Positions 45,879 through 54,396 of a stretch of DNA of 64,000 nt are shown here, piece after piece. The DNA comes from Maricaulis maris. Lineage in GTDB: Bacteria > Pseudomonadota > Alphaproteobacteria > Caulobacterales > Maricaulaceae. Position 1 is the stretch's first letter, and every line of letters starts with the position of its first letter. The position numbers and the translations under genes are program-made. Where the stretch lies: NCBI RefSeq assembly GCF_036322705.1, contig NZ_AP027270.1:1117501-1181500 (forward strand), written 5' to 3'. The notes beneath the pieces are model-generated. The model did no database searches, was not told where the DNA came from, and saw only the letters and a list, made by a program, of their open reading frames with translations.

Positions 45879-46097
45879 ATGGCTAAAGAAGAACTGTTGG
45901 AGTTTCCGGGCGAAGTCACGGAACTGCTTCCGAACGCGACCTTCCGGGTCAAGCTCGAGAATGAACACGAAATCATTGCCCACACTGCGGGCAAGATGCG
46001 CAAGAACCGTATCCGCGTCCTCGCCGGCGACAAGGTCCTGGTCGAGATGACGCCCTATGATCTGACCAAGGGCCGGATCACCTATCGCTTCAAGTAA
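45879..46097 (+). CDS. infA: Translation initiation factor IF-1
   Basis: The protein has 72 residues, the exact usual size, with a single S1/OB-fold: [60 protein letters not shown] and KGRITYRFK at the end. IF-1 binds the A site of the 30S subunit during initiation. GAGGAG lies 7 nt before the ATG. Next to it are maf and an RNase E/G gene, a common alphaproteobacterial order. Confidence 0.98.
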   Translation: MAKEELLEFPGEVTELLPNATFRVKLENEHEIIAHTAGKMRKNRIRVLAGDKVLVEMTPYDLTKGRITYRFK

Positions 46098-46121
46098 GCT
46101 CCGTTCAGGCGTGGTGACGCG

Positions 46122-46748
46122 ATGACGCTTGCCGACCCGGCAAATCCCCGCCCGCGCCTGATTCTGGCCAGTGCCTCGCCCCGACGCTTCGATCTGCTGA
46201 GCGGGGCAGGGCTGACCCCCGACGCGGTCGAACCCACTCATATCGATGAGCACGAGATACCCGGCGAATTGCCCGGACCTCTGGCCCTGCGCCTCGCGCA
46301 GGAAAAAGCCATGGCCCATCCCGGCGCCGCCGATGCCTTTGTGCTGGCCGCCGATACCGTCGTCGGTGTCGGACGTCGGGTCTTGCCCAAGACCGAGGTT
46401 GAGGCCGAGGCCCGGCATTGCCTGGCGCTTCTGTCGGGCCGCAATCACCGGGTCTTTACCGGTATTGCCGCGCGCGCTCCGGACGGCCGTTTCGCGGCAC
46501 GGGTTGTCGAGACACGGGTCAAGTTCAAGCGCCTGTCCAAGCCCGAGATCGACGCCTACATCGCGTCCGGCGAATGGCGCGGCAAGGCGGGCGGCTATGC
46601 CATCCAGGGCCGGGCCGGCTGTTTTGTGATCAATCTGATCGGCTCCTTCACCGGCGTTGTCGGCCTGCCGCTCTACGAGACCGCCAATCTGCTGACCGGG
46701 CTGGGCTATCCCGTCACGGCGCGGATCGGCGAGGGAGGTTCCGCATGA
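46122..46748 (+). CDS. maf: Maf family nucleotide pyrophosphatase
   Basis: The protein has 208 residues. It hydrolyses non-canonical or modified nucleoside triphosphates (dTTP/UTP-type) to monophosphates. The N-terminal motif is LILASASPRRFDLLSGAGL with the conserved S-x-R-R, and ADTVVGVGRRVLPKTEVEAE, ISGRNHRVFTGIA-like LLSGRNHRVFTGIAA and YAIQGRAGCFVINLIGSF also match. The stop overlaps the RNase E/G start by 4 bases. Fusion to neighbouring functions is not seen. Confidence 0.95.
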   Translation: MTLADPANPRPRLILASASPRRFDLLSGAGLTPDAVEPTHIDEHEIPGELPGPLALRLAQEKAMAHPGAADAFVLAADTVVGVGRRVLPKTEVEAEARHCLALLSGRNHRVFTGIAARAPDGRFAARVVETRVKFKRLSKPEIDAYIASGEWRGKAGGYAIQGRAGCFVINLIGSFTGVVGLPLYETANLLTGLGYPVTARIGEGGSA

Positions 46749-47818
46749 ACCGGCAAATCCTGATCGAGGAAAATATCGGTGAGACCCGGGCTGCCGTGGT
46801 CGAGAATGGCCGGATCGTGGAGCTCCATCTCGACCGCTGGTCGGAAGCCGGCCAGCGGGCTATCGAGGGCGAGGTCTTCCGCGGCCGCATCCGCCGTGTC
46901 GAACCGGCCCTGAACGCTGCTTTCGTGGACCTCGGTGTGGGTGAGGAGGGCTTCCTGCCCTTCGGCAAGGCCGGTCGCCCCAAGGGGCTGCACGAGGGCG
47001 CCGCCATCGGCGTGCGGGTTGCCCGCGAGGCCTATGCCGAGAAGGGCCCCAATCTCAGCCTGGTCGAGGTCGACGCGGGCGAGGCGCCCGATTGCCTCGA
47101 GCCGGCGGAAATTCTCGCCCAGCGTCTGGTCCGCACCTTTGGCGATGCCGAGGCACAATGGGCCGATGAGACCGACTACGATCTCGAAGCCGCCTTCGAT
47201 GAAGCGCTCGAGCCGAAGGTCGCCATTCCCGGCGGTGGCTCGCTCTATATCGAGACGACGCGCGCCATGACGACGTTCGACGTCGATGCCGACGGACGCA
47301 AGGGGCAGGGCAATGCCGCCCAGCTCGCCATCCAGCTCAATAATTCCGCAGCCAAGGAAGCCGCCCGCCAGGCCCGCATGCGCGGAATCGGCGGCATCCT
47401 GGCCATCGATTTCGTTCACATGCGCGGCCAGCCGGATCGCAAGGCGGTCGAGCAGACCCTGCGCGGCGCCTTCCGGCGCGATCGCGCCAAGGTCGACGTT
47501 GCGCCGCTGTCGCAATTCTGTGTCGGCGAGATCGCCCGCCAGCGTCGTGGCCGGACCCTGTCCGAGATCATGCTGGAGCGCGATGGCCGTCCCACGATCG
47601 AGACCGCCGCGCTGGCCGCGCTGCGCCGCCTCGATGCGGAAGCCCGCTCGGATCGTTCGCGCAAGCAGCGCCTGACAGTGGGGCCTGAAGTCTTCGCCTG
47701 GCTCGAAAGCGACACCATCGCCTGGCGTGCTGCGCTGACAGAGCGCATGGGCGCGCGCTTTGAACTGGGCGAGAACCCGGACTTGCCGCGTGACGCCTGC
47801 CGCGTCAGTCGTGCCTGA
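46745..47818 (+). CDS. Short ribonuclease E/G family protein
   Basis: The protein has 357 residues from MNRQILIEENIGETRAAVVE (ATG at 46745, overlapping maf). An S1 domain is visible (EGEVFRGRIRRVEPALNAAF, VGEEGFLPFGKAG) followed by the catalytic DNase I-like part: Mg-binding Asp in TTRAMTTFDVDADG and in GGILAIDFVHM. RNase G is about 490 residues; this protein ends before the region holding the Zn-link CPxC of RNase E/G. It should cleave or process RNA, but activity without the Zn-link dimer interface is inferred. It is part of the infA-maf-RNase-yacG cluster. Confidence 0.9.
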   Translation: MNRQILIEENIGETRAAVVENGRIVELHLDRWSEAGQRAIEGEVFRGRIRRVEPALNAAFVDLGVGEEGFLPFGKAGRPKGLHEGAAIGVRVAREAYAEKGPNLSLVEVDAGEAPDCLEPAEILAQRLVRTFGDAEAQWADETDYDLEAAFDEALEPKVAIPGGGSLYIETTRAMTTFDVDADGRKGQGNAAQLAIQLNNSAAKEAARQARMRGIGGILAIDFVHMRGQPDRKAVEQTLRGAFRRDRAKVDVAPLSQFCVGEIARQRRGRTLSEIMLERDGRPTIETAALAALRRLDAEARSDRSRKQRLTVGPEVFAWLESDTIAWRAALTERMGARFELGENPDLPRDACRVSRA

Positions 47819-47873
47819 GCCGTCCTGAACCCGACTTCTTTCCAAACGACCTCCCCAAAAAGGAGCTATCGCC

Positions 47874-48041
47874 ATGAAATGCCCGATCTGCCGTCAGCCG
47901 GCCCATCCCGACTTCAAGCCCTTCTGCTCAAAACGCTGCGCCGATGTTGATCTGGGCAAGTGGGTCAGCGGCTCCTACGCCATCCCGGGCGAGCCCGCCG
48001 ATGTGGCCGAGGACAACCCGCCGACCGAAGAAGACCAGTAG
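47874..48041 (+). CDS. yacG: DNA gyrase inhibitor YacG
   Basis: The protein has 55 residues and an AAGGAG site 6-7 nt before its ATG. The four Cys of the zinc finger are in KCPICRQPAH and CSKRCADVDLGKWV, matching the YacG family; the typical acidic tail (PADVAEDNPPTEEDQ) follows. YacG binds the gyrase B subunit in E. coli and protects from gyrase poisons. It lies 55 bp after the RNase gene, and tRNA-Phe follows. Confidence 0.93.
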   Translation: MKCPICRQPAHPDFKPFCSKRCADVDLGKWVSGSYAIPGEPADVAEDNPPTEEDQ

Positions 48042-48182
48042 CCGGGCGCAGCCTCGTCGGGGCAGGTGTGGGCGAGCACTGCCGCCGGTTGTGAATTCGC
48101 TGAAAAGGGTCATGGACACGTCTCCATGCCCGACCTATAAACCGCGCTCTCGATTGTCGCCGCGGCGATGGATCGGCCCGGC

Positions 48183-48258
48183 GCCCGGGTAGCTCAGTTG
48201 GTAGAGCAGCGGATTGAAAATCCGCGTGTCGGCAGTTCAAATCTGTCCCCGGGCACCA
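48183..48258 (+). tRNA. tRNA-Phe (GAA)
   Basis: A complete 76-nt cloverleaf has acceptor GCCCGGG / CCCGGGC, D-arm GCTCAGTTGGTAGAGC, anticodon loop TTGAAAA (anticodon GAA), T-arm with GTTCAAATC, and an encoded CCA end. Confidence 0.97.
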
Positions 48259-48343
48259 TTCTCTCTCTCACGGCCATTCGCTGTCCTCACGCTTCCGACG
48301 GGGCGGCTCGCTTGGCGCGCCGGACTCTCGGGGAGGAACTCGC

Positions 48344-48547
48344 ATGACCAGCTGGATGGGAACAGGTTTGGCGGCCCCGTCGCTGGTTTTCGCGCCGGCA
48401 GCAGCGTGGGCCAGCTGTACCGGTGATTGTTTCAGCGATTGTTACGACACGTTCGGTGACCAGCTCGGGACGCCTCGTGGCAATCTCGAGTGCGGGCAAT
48501 GCCTGGACTATTGCAATGAGTGGTGCTTGCCGATGAGCGGGCTCTGA
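48344..48547 (+). CDS. Small Cys-rich secreted protein
   Basis: The protein has 67 residues and a good ribosome-binding site (GGGAGGA, 7 nt before the ATG). The N-terminal MTSWMGTGLAAPSLVFAPAA is a likely signal sequence, with cleavage probable after AWA. The mature part of about 44 residues has seven Cys in CTGDCFSDCYD and CGQCLDYCNEWC patterns, is acidic, and could form three disulfides or bind metal. I recognise no family. It is a single-gene unit with a palindromic hairpin after it. It could be a small structural or peptide-type effector. Confidence 0.72.
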   Translation: MTSWMGTGLAAPSLVFAPAAAWASCTGDCFSDCYDTFGDQLGTPRGNLECGQCLDYCNEWCLPMSGL

Positions 48548-48555
48548 GTTGAATT

Positions 48556-48579
48556 GGCCGGGCGCCTTGGCGCCCGGCC
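48556..48579 (+). terminator. Terminator-like hairpin after the Cys-rich gene
   Basis: A perfect 11-bp stem GGCCGGGCGCC / GGCGCCCGGCC with a TT loop lies 8 nt after the stop codon. The following TCACCCTGCTTCC has few T residues, so it may need a Rho-like partner. Confidence 0.6.
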
Positions 48580-48728
48580 TCACCCTGCTTCCCCGGGCGG
48601 TCCCCAACCGGGTTTGCCCGATCGACACCCTGAAATCCGGGCCGTGGCGGGACAGACCGATGTGCGGCTATCAGGGGCCTGATTGAACTCAGAAGTGGTG
48701 TGCGGGTTCCTGCAGCTAGAATGGTCCA

Positions 48729-49133
48729 GTGTCGATGAGGCTCTCACTCGTGCTTCACATGACCTCCTGCGAGGCCTTGAGTGCCTATACGCCTCCGGTA
48801 GAGGGCCGGTGTTTTTTGAAACCCGTGTCGGAAGTTTCAGTGCCTATGAGGAAGTGGTCTCGGCGTCCGATCCGTCGGAGGTGGTCACGCGCTGGTATCT
48901 GGCCCCGAGCCATGATGCACCGGTCGGCGACCGACGTGGCTATGACCGCGAGCGCCTTGCTGGCCTACCTGATCAGTCAGGTTCTTGTCTCCGTCTGGGA
49001 GATCCCCGTGCTGTTTGACGTCAGCCCCACAGCCGTCGCGCGGGCTGCCGGTATCGGGGCGGGCCTGATCGCCGGAGGCATACCGGCCTGGCGTGCCGCC
49101 AATGCCCATCCGGCTCTTGCGGTGAGGTCGTGA
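48729..49133 (+). pseudogene. Relic of an FtsX/MacB-type ABC transporter permease (C-terminal end)
   Basis: The frame ending at 49133 finishes with SALLAYLISQVLVSVWEIPV, VARAAGIGAGLIAGGIPAWR and AANAHPALAVRS, the standard last transmembrane helix and PAWRAA..P..A signature of FtsX-like permeases. The sequence before residue 70 of this frame is Arg/Pro-rich and does not look like the rest of a permease, and no start fits. No ATP-binding partner is near. The segment 48548-49185 therefore contains only this degraded gene end and no intact gene. Confidence 0.6.
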
Positions 49134-49185
49134 GCCGGCGCATGCAGTGCCAGCTCACGACTCCAAACCACTCTGACCCGTGTGC

Positions 49186-50286
49186 CTAGACGAGCTCTTT
49201 CAGCGCTTCGGCGCTGAAGTCTTCCAGCTCATCGAAACGTCCGTCTCGGACCTTGGCCGCCCATTCGGGGTCGGAGATCAGCGCACGACCGACGGCGACA
49301 AGGTCGAACTCGCCCTTTTCCATCCGCTCGATCAGCCCGTCCAGCGAGGCGGCGGGCGAGTTCTCGCCCATGAAGGCGCCGATGAAGTCGGAGTTGAGGC
49401 CGACCGAGCCGACCGTGATCGCCGGCTTGCCGGTCAGTTTCTGGGTCCATCCGGCCAGGTTGAGATCGGAGCCTTCGAACTCCGGGATCCAGAAGCGGCG
49501 GGTTGACGCGTGGAAGATGTCGACGCCGGCATCGGAGAGCGGGCCGAGGAATGCGCCCAGCTCATCCGGCGTTTCAGCCAGCTTGGCGTTGTAGTCCTGC
49601 TGCTTCCACTGCGAATAGCGCAGGATGAGCGGCAGGTCGGCCGGGATTTCCTTGCGGACCGCCTTGACGATCTCCTGCACGATCGTGGTGCGTTCGGTCA
49701 GCCCGCCGCCGAAGCGGTCATCGCGCTGATTCATGCCGTCCCAGAAGAACTGGTCGAGCAGATAGCCATGCGCGCCATGCAGCTCGATGGCGTCGAAGCC
49801 GATCTCTGCAGCCGCCTTGGCCGCCTTCGCAAAGGCGGCGATGGTGTCGGCGATGTCTTCCGCACTCATGGCCTCGCCGACCTGCTTGCCGCCCGGCATG
49901 ATCCCGGACGGGCTGTCGGATTTGGCCTCCGGGTGCGGACCGGTTCCCGGTTTGCGGGCAAGGCCGACATGCCAGAGCTGCGGTGCGATCTTGCCGCCGG
50001 CCGCGTGGACGGCGTCCACCACCTTTTTCCAGCCGGCAAGCGAGTCCGGTTGATGAAAGTTCGGTATGGCCGGATCAAAGCTGGCGCCGGGGCGATCAAC
50101 TGTGGTGCCCTCGGTAATGATCAGCCCGACCGCGTTCGCCGCGCGGCGACGGTAATAGTCCACAACTGGCTGGCCGGGCACGCCGCCCGGGCTCTTCGAG
50201 CGCGTCATCGGGGCCATCACGATACGGTTGGGCAATTCCAGCGAGCCCAGCGAGAAGGGCTTGAAGAGCGCGTCAGTCGAAGTCAT
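49186..50286 (-). CDS. NADH:flavin oxidoreductase, Old Yellow Enzyme family
   Basis: The protein has 366 residues from MTSTDALFKPFSLGSLELPN (AAGGA upstream of the ATG at 50286); sequence further upstream in frame is not part of the gene. The TIM barrel has FMN-site motifs ELPNRIVMAPMTRSKSPGGV, AVGLIITEGTTVDRPG, the catalytic pair in IAPQLWHVGL, DAIELHGAHGYLLDQFFWDG and ALISDPEWAAKVRDG. These enzymes reduce activated C=C bonds of enones or nitro compounds with NAD(P)H. The substrate is unknown. It is divergent from the ATP-grasp gene. Confidence 0.95.
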   Translation of the reverse strand: MTSTDALFKPFSLGSLELPNRIVMAPMTRSKSPGGVPGQPVVDYYRRRAANAVGLIITEGTTVDRPGASFDPAIPNFHQPDSLAGWKKVVDAVHAAGGKIAPQLWHVGLARKPGTGPHPEAKSDSPSGIMPGGKQVGEAMSAEDIADTIAAFAKAAKAAAEIGFDAIELHGAHGYLLDQFFWDGMNQRDDRFGGGLTERTTIVQEIVKAVRKEIPADLPLILRYSQWKQQDYNAKLAETPDELGAFLGPLSDAGVDIFHASTRRFWIPEFEGSDLNLAGWTQKLTGKPAITVGSVGLNSDFIGAFMGENSPAASLDGLIERMEKGEFDLVAVGRALISDPEWAAKVRDGRFDELEDFSAEALKELV

Positions 50287-50469
50287 TCGGGTATCCTTGA
50301 GAAACAAAGCTGGCACCACAGGTAAGGATGTTCGTCGGGAAATCGACCCTCGGGTATGCATTTGCCCCATACATTTTGTGGCGATGCAGCATGGCGCGGC
50401 GATCGGGCAATCGGAAGGGGCTCGCAAAGCTGCGCTTTTCCCGCCTGCCGAGAGCAGATAAAAGGCGCC

Positions 50470-51474
50470 ATGCCGTCCTGCTCCGCCTCCGATACCCGTC
50501 CTTTCAACGCCCGCCTTGTCGACCAGGTGTGTGCCCGGCGCGGCTGGCACTTCATCGACCTTGACGGAGGCGAGGGGTATCTGTTCGCGGCCGAGGCGGG
50601 TGGACAACGCGTTCTGTCCGGCGCCGGCGCGATCTGTGCCTATCCGAGCAACTCAGCGACCGCGCACACCATTGCCCGAGACAAGGCCTTCACCCATTCC
50701 GTGCTGGTCTCCGCAGGCCTGGCGAGCGTGCCGACGGAGCTGGTGTTTCTGGAGACAGCCCGGCAACACCTGCGGGCGCCGGGGCGCGAGGGGCAAGACT
50801 TGCTGGCGCGATCCGGGTCGCTGTCCTTCCCGGTCTTCGCCAAACCCAATCGCGGCGCACATGGTGATTTCGCCGAGCGCATCGATGGCCCGGCCGAGCT
50901 CGAGGATTATCTCCGCCGGGCGGCCCGACGCCACGACCAGATCGTGATCCAGCCGGTCGTGTCGGCACCGGAATACCGGGTCCTGGTTGTCGGCGGGAAG
51001 GCGCGATTCCAGTATTGCAAGGCCGAGGGCGGTCTCGTCGGAACCGGCGAGGGCAGCTGGCAGGCGCGGTTCGAGTACATGAATGATCGCCTGCGCGCCG
51101 ATGCGCTGAGTCCGATCCCCGAGGCCGGCTTCGTCCAGGCGCTTCTGGCGGCGGGGATGAAGGCCGGTGATCTCGCACCCAGCGGCGCCTGGCTGCCCCT
51201 GCCGGGCCGGCGCAACCTCGCGATCGGCGGCCAGCCGCTCGATTTCCGGACGTCCGTCGATCCGCACCTGGCCGAGTTGGCCTGCGCCGCCAGTGCGGCT
51301 CTGGGGCTGGATGTTGCGGGAATTGATCTTTTCCAGCCTCCGGGGCAGACGCCGGTCGTGCTCGAGGTCAATGGTAATCCCAGTTTCGCCTCGCTCGAAG
51401 CCATCGGCCGGACCGATCTCGCCCTGCAGATATGGGAAGACATTCTGGTCGCGGCGCTGGGAGGGGCGGCATGA
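50470..51474 (+). CDS. ATP-grasp ligase, cyanophycin-synthetase/RimK-like
   Basis: From MPSCSASDTRPFNARLVDQV the protein has 334 residues; an upstream ATG at 50356 adds an implausible extension. The ATP-grasp fold is visible in order: the N-terminal pre-ATP-grasp GYLFAAEAGGQ, then ATAHTIARDKAFTHSVLVSAG, the ATP-binding FPVFAKPNRGAHGDFAE, IVIQPVVSAPEYRVLVVGGK with the hydrophobic strand, and the Mg-binding VLEVNGNPSFASLEAIG (Glu, Asn). The YRVLVV motif is shared with cyanophycin synthetase and glutamate ligases. It should form an amide bond using ATP. The 4-base overlap with the next gene implies that the two proteins act together. Product unknown. Confidence 0.85.
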   Translation: MPSCSASDTRPFNARLVDQVCARRGWHFIDLDGGEGYLFAAEAGGQRVLSGAGAICAYPSNSATAHTIARDKAFTHSVLVSAGLASVPTELVFLETARQHLRAPGREGQDLLARSGSLSFPVFAKPNRGAHGDFAERIDGPAELEDYLRRAARRHDQIVIQPVVSAPEYRVLVVGGKARFQYCKAEGGLVGTGEGSWQARFEYMNDRLRADALSPIPEAGFVQALLAAGMKAGDLAPSGAWLPLPGRRNLAIGGQPLDFRTSVDPHLAELACAASAALGLDVAGIDLFQPPGQTPVVLEVNGNPSFASLEAIGRTDLALQIWEDILVAALGGAA

Positions 51475-52787
51475 AACGGACATCGCTGAGTTTGCCGCGC
51501 TTCGGGCAGGGGATCGGACTGGCCCGCACCGCAAGGCTTGCCGGGCAGCTCGGTCTTGATCTGTCCGCCCTTGGCAAACGCGCCATCGTCATTACCGGCA
51601 GCAATGGCAAGGGCAGTACGGCCAGCATGCTGACGGCGCTCCTCGGCTTTGCCGGCGAGCGGGTCGGCACGTTCACATCCCCGCATCTCTTTCGTTTCAA
51701 TGAGCGCGTCCGGATCAATGGCGAGCCCGTGGATGACGCGGCCCTGCTGGCAGCCGAGGCCCGGGTCGCGGCGGCGATTGAACGGGATCGGCAGAACCAT
51801 CCCGATGACGGCTTTGGTGAGTTCGAGGCTTGGTTCCTCGCTGCGCTGTACCTGTTCGAGGCTGAAGGTTGCGAGCGCCTGGTCATCGAGGCGGGGATTG
51901 GCGGCCGCTATGACCCGACGCGCCTGCTGCAGGCGCCGCTGGCGGCGATCGTCAGCGTGGATCTGGAGCATACAGCCCTGCTCGGAGCGACGCGGCGCGA
52001 GATTGCCCTCGACAAGCTGGACATTGCGCCGCCGGGCGGACGCGTATTGGTCGGGCGCGGACTTGAGGCGGAGTGGGACAGTCTCGCCACGGTCGCTGCC
52101 CTGAAACGTGTGCGCATCGAGGCGCCGCACCGGGTGTTCGGACCGGTCACAAGCGAGGACCGTCTGAGTGGTCACTCGATCACCCTGCAACATGACGGGA
52201 TGGGCCTGATCCGCGTTGAGACGGGGCTGCACGGTGCCAAGCAGGCCGACAACCTGGAGCTGGCAATCGCCCTCGCGAGCATCGCGCGGGACGATGTCGC
52301 GCCGTCGCGCTGGCCTGGCCTGATTGCCGACGCCTTGGCATCGGCGCGCTGCGAGGGCCGGCTTGAAGTTCTGCCGGGATCGCCGTCTTTGCTGATCGAT
52401 GTCGGGCACACGCCGGACGCGGTCGAGGCCGCAGTCACCGCAGCGGCGGAATTGACGCGGGATGTTGCCGCCATTCTGCTGCTGGGGATGTCACACGACA
52501 AGGATATCGACGGCATGTTGTTGCGCCTGCTTCCGCATTTTGACCGGGTCATCATCGGGCAGGCCTACAAGGGCCTGCCGTCCGATCAACTGGCGGCCCG
52601 CGTGCGCGCCGTCCGTCCGGAAATCGCAATTCTGGACGTCTGTGACGACGCCGACCACGCGCTCGAGGCCGGACGGCGGCAGCTTCCGGCGGAGGGTGTC
52701 CTGGTCGGCCTTGGCGGCCTGTTCTGGGCCGGTGCCCTGCGGGCGAGTTTCACGGGCCAGTCGCTCGACGCCCTTGATTTCAGTTGA
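51471..52787 (+). CDS. Mur-ligase/FolC-like amide ligase paired with the ATP-grasp protein
   Basis: The protein has 438 residues from MKRTSLSLPRFGQGIGLART. The Mur-ligase P-loop is VITGSNGKGSTASMLTALLG (about residues 38-57), followed by FolC-like VGTFTSPHLFRFNERVRING and LVIEAGIGGRYDPTRLLQAP. The C-terminal domain has SPSLLIDVGHTPDAVEAAVT in place of the GAHNP motif. FolC proper adds dihydropteroate-glutamate; the pairing with an ATP-grasp ligase and the altered motif argue for another substrate. The order ATP-grasp then Mur-ligase is also that of the two domains of cyanophycin synthetase. Which substrate it uses is not shown by the sequence. A canonical folC beside accD would be expected elsewhere in the genome. 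Confidence 0.83.
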   Translation: MKRTSLSLPRFGQGIGLARTARLAGQLGLDLSALGKRAIVITGSNGKGSTASMLTALLGFAGERVGTFTSPHLFRFNERVRINGEPVDDAALLAAEARVAAAIERDRQNHPDDGFGEFEAWFLAALYLFEAEGCERLVIEAGIGGRYDPTRLLQAPLAAIVSVDLEHTALLGATRREIALDKLDIAPPGGRVLVGRGLEAEWDSLATVAALKRVRIEAPHRVFGPVTSEDRLSGHSITLQHDGMGLIRVETGLHGAKQADNLELAIALASIARDDVAPSRWPGLIADALASARCEGRLEVLPGSPSLLIDVGHTPDAVEAAVTAAAELTRDVAAILLLGMSHDKDIDGMLLRLLPHFDRVIIGQAYKGLPSDQLAARVRAVRPEIAILDVCDDADHALEAGRRQLPAEGVLVGLGGLFWAGALRASFTGQSLDALDFS

Positions 52788-52902
52788 GCGGCTTTGCGTC
52801 AGGAGTGGCGCAGCAGCCCGCACCACGACAGCAAACTCTTGCACTGACCAGAAAACGGTGTTCACTTTTCCAACGCCGCTGAAGAAGCGGTATGGAGGAA
52901 GC

Positions 52903-54396
52903 ATGTCCGATCCTGATTTCGATGTTCTCATTGTCGGTGCCGGCATTTCCGGTATTGGCGCCGCCTATCACCTGCAGACCCGGTGCCCGGGGCGCAGTTA
53001 TGCGATCCTTGAATCGCGCGATGCCATCGGCGGGACCTGGGACCTGTTTCGCTATCCCGGTATCCGCTCCGACAGTGACATGTACACGTTCGGCTATGCC
53101 TTTCGTCCGTGGACCGGAGGCAAGGCCTTCGCCGACGGCCCCTCGATCCGTCAATATGTCCGCGATACCGCGACCGAGAACGGGATCGACCGTCATATCC
53201 GCTTCAACCACCGCGTCATTGCCGCGGATTGGGACAGCCCGACAGCACGCTGGCGGATTACCGCGACAGACGCCTCCGGCGCGGAGCAGGTCCTGACGGC
53301 GCGCTTCTTGATGATGTGCTCGGGCTATTACCGGTATGAGCAGGGCTATGTGCCCGATTTCGCCGGTCTCGATGAGTTCAGGGGGCGGATCGTTCACCCG
53401 CAATTGTGGGATACCGAACTCGACTATGCCGGCAAGAAGGTGGTGATCATCGGGTCGGGCGCGACCGCGGTCACGCTGGTGCCGGCGATGGCCGAAACGG
53501 CGTCACACGTCACCATGCTGCAACGGTCTCCGACCTATATCGCGGCGCGCCCGTCGACCGACAAGGTCGCTGAAGCCCTTCGCAAGGCGCTTCCCGCCCG
53601 TCTCGCCTATCTGATGTCCCGCATCAAGAATATCGGCCTCTCGATCTATATCTACCAGCTCTCCAAGCGCTGGCCGAATGTCGTCAAGAAGGCCGTGATC
53701 AAGGCAGTCAAGGATGAGCTGGGTGAGGGTTTCGACGTCGAGAAGCACTTCACGCCGCGCTATAACCCCTGGGACCAGCGCTTCTGCCTGGCCCCTGACG
53801 GGGATTTCTTCGAGACGCTGAAGTCCGGCAAGGCGGATATCGTTACCGATCATATCGAGCGTTTTACCGAGACCGGTATCGCCCTCAAGTCCGGGGCGTT
53901 CATCGAGGCGGATATCATTGTTCCGGCGACCGGGCTGGAGATGCAGCTGGCGGGTGGCGCACAGATTTCGCGCGACGGTGCGGTGCTCGATACGGCTGAC
54001 CTCTATACCTATCGCGGGATGATGCTCGGCGATGTTCCGAACTTCGCGCTCGCGTTCGGCTACACAAATGCTTCCTGGACGCTGAAGGTGGATCTGACCT
54101 GCGAACGGGTCTGCCGCATGCTCAATCACATGAAGAAGACCGGCACCGATGTCGCCGTGCCCAACGTGCCTGCGGATATCCAGCCCGAGCCCTTGCTCGA
54201 TTTTTCGTCCGGCTATGTCCAGCGTGCGATCAAGCACCTGCCCAAGCAGGGCGACCGGGCACCGTGGAAGACCTATCAAAACTACGTCCAGGACATGCTG
54301 ACCATCCGTTTTGGCCGACTTGAGGATGGCTATATGACTTTCACCAAAGCGCCCGACCCCGTCCGCGACACACAAGTCCGGGAGGCGGCGGAATGA
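52903..54396 (+). CDS. Flavin-dependent monooxygenase, Baeyer-Villiger type
   Basis: The protein has 497 residues from MSDPDFDVLIVGAGISGIGA; GGAGGAAG precedes the ATG at 52903. The first Rossmann motif GAGISGIGA binds FAD, the Baeyer-Villiger region GTWDLFRYPGIRSDSDMY is present, and the second Rossmann motif VVIIGSGATAVTLVPAMA binds NADPH. The middle FLMMCSGYYRYEQGY and terminal DIIVPATGLEM fit class B monooxygenases of the EthA type. It inserts oxygen next to a ketone to make an ester. Two overlapping or adjacent downstream genes (SDR, hydrolase) suggest a pathway: alcohol/ketone to ester to acid. Confidence 0.93.
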   Translation: MSDPDFDVLIVGAGISGIGAAYHLQTRCPGRSYAILESRDAIGGTWDLFRYPGIRSDSDMYTFGYAFRPWTGGKAFADGPSIRQYVRDTATENGIDRHIRFNHRVIAADWDSPTARWRITATDASGAEQVLTARFLMMCSGYYRYEQGYVPDFAGLDEFRGRIVHPQLWDTELDYAGKKVVIIGSGATAVTLVPAMAETASHVTMLQRSPTYIAARPSTDKVAEALRKALPARLAYLMSRIKNIGLSIYIYQLSKRWPNVVKKAVIKAVKDELGEGFDVEKHFTPRYNPWDQRFCLAPDGDFFETLKSGKADIVTDHIERFTETGIALKSGAFIEADIIVPATGLEMQLAGGAQISRDGAVLDTADLYTYRGMMLGDVPNFALAFGYTNASWTLKVDLTCERVCRMLNHMKKTGTDVAVPNVPADIQPEPLLDFSSGYVQRAIKHLPKQGDRAPWKTYQNYVQDMLTIRFGRLEDGYMTFTKAPDPVRDTQVREAAE

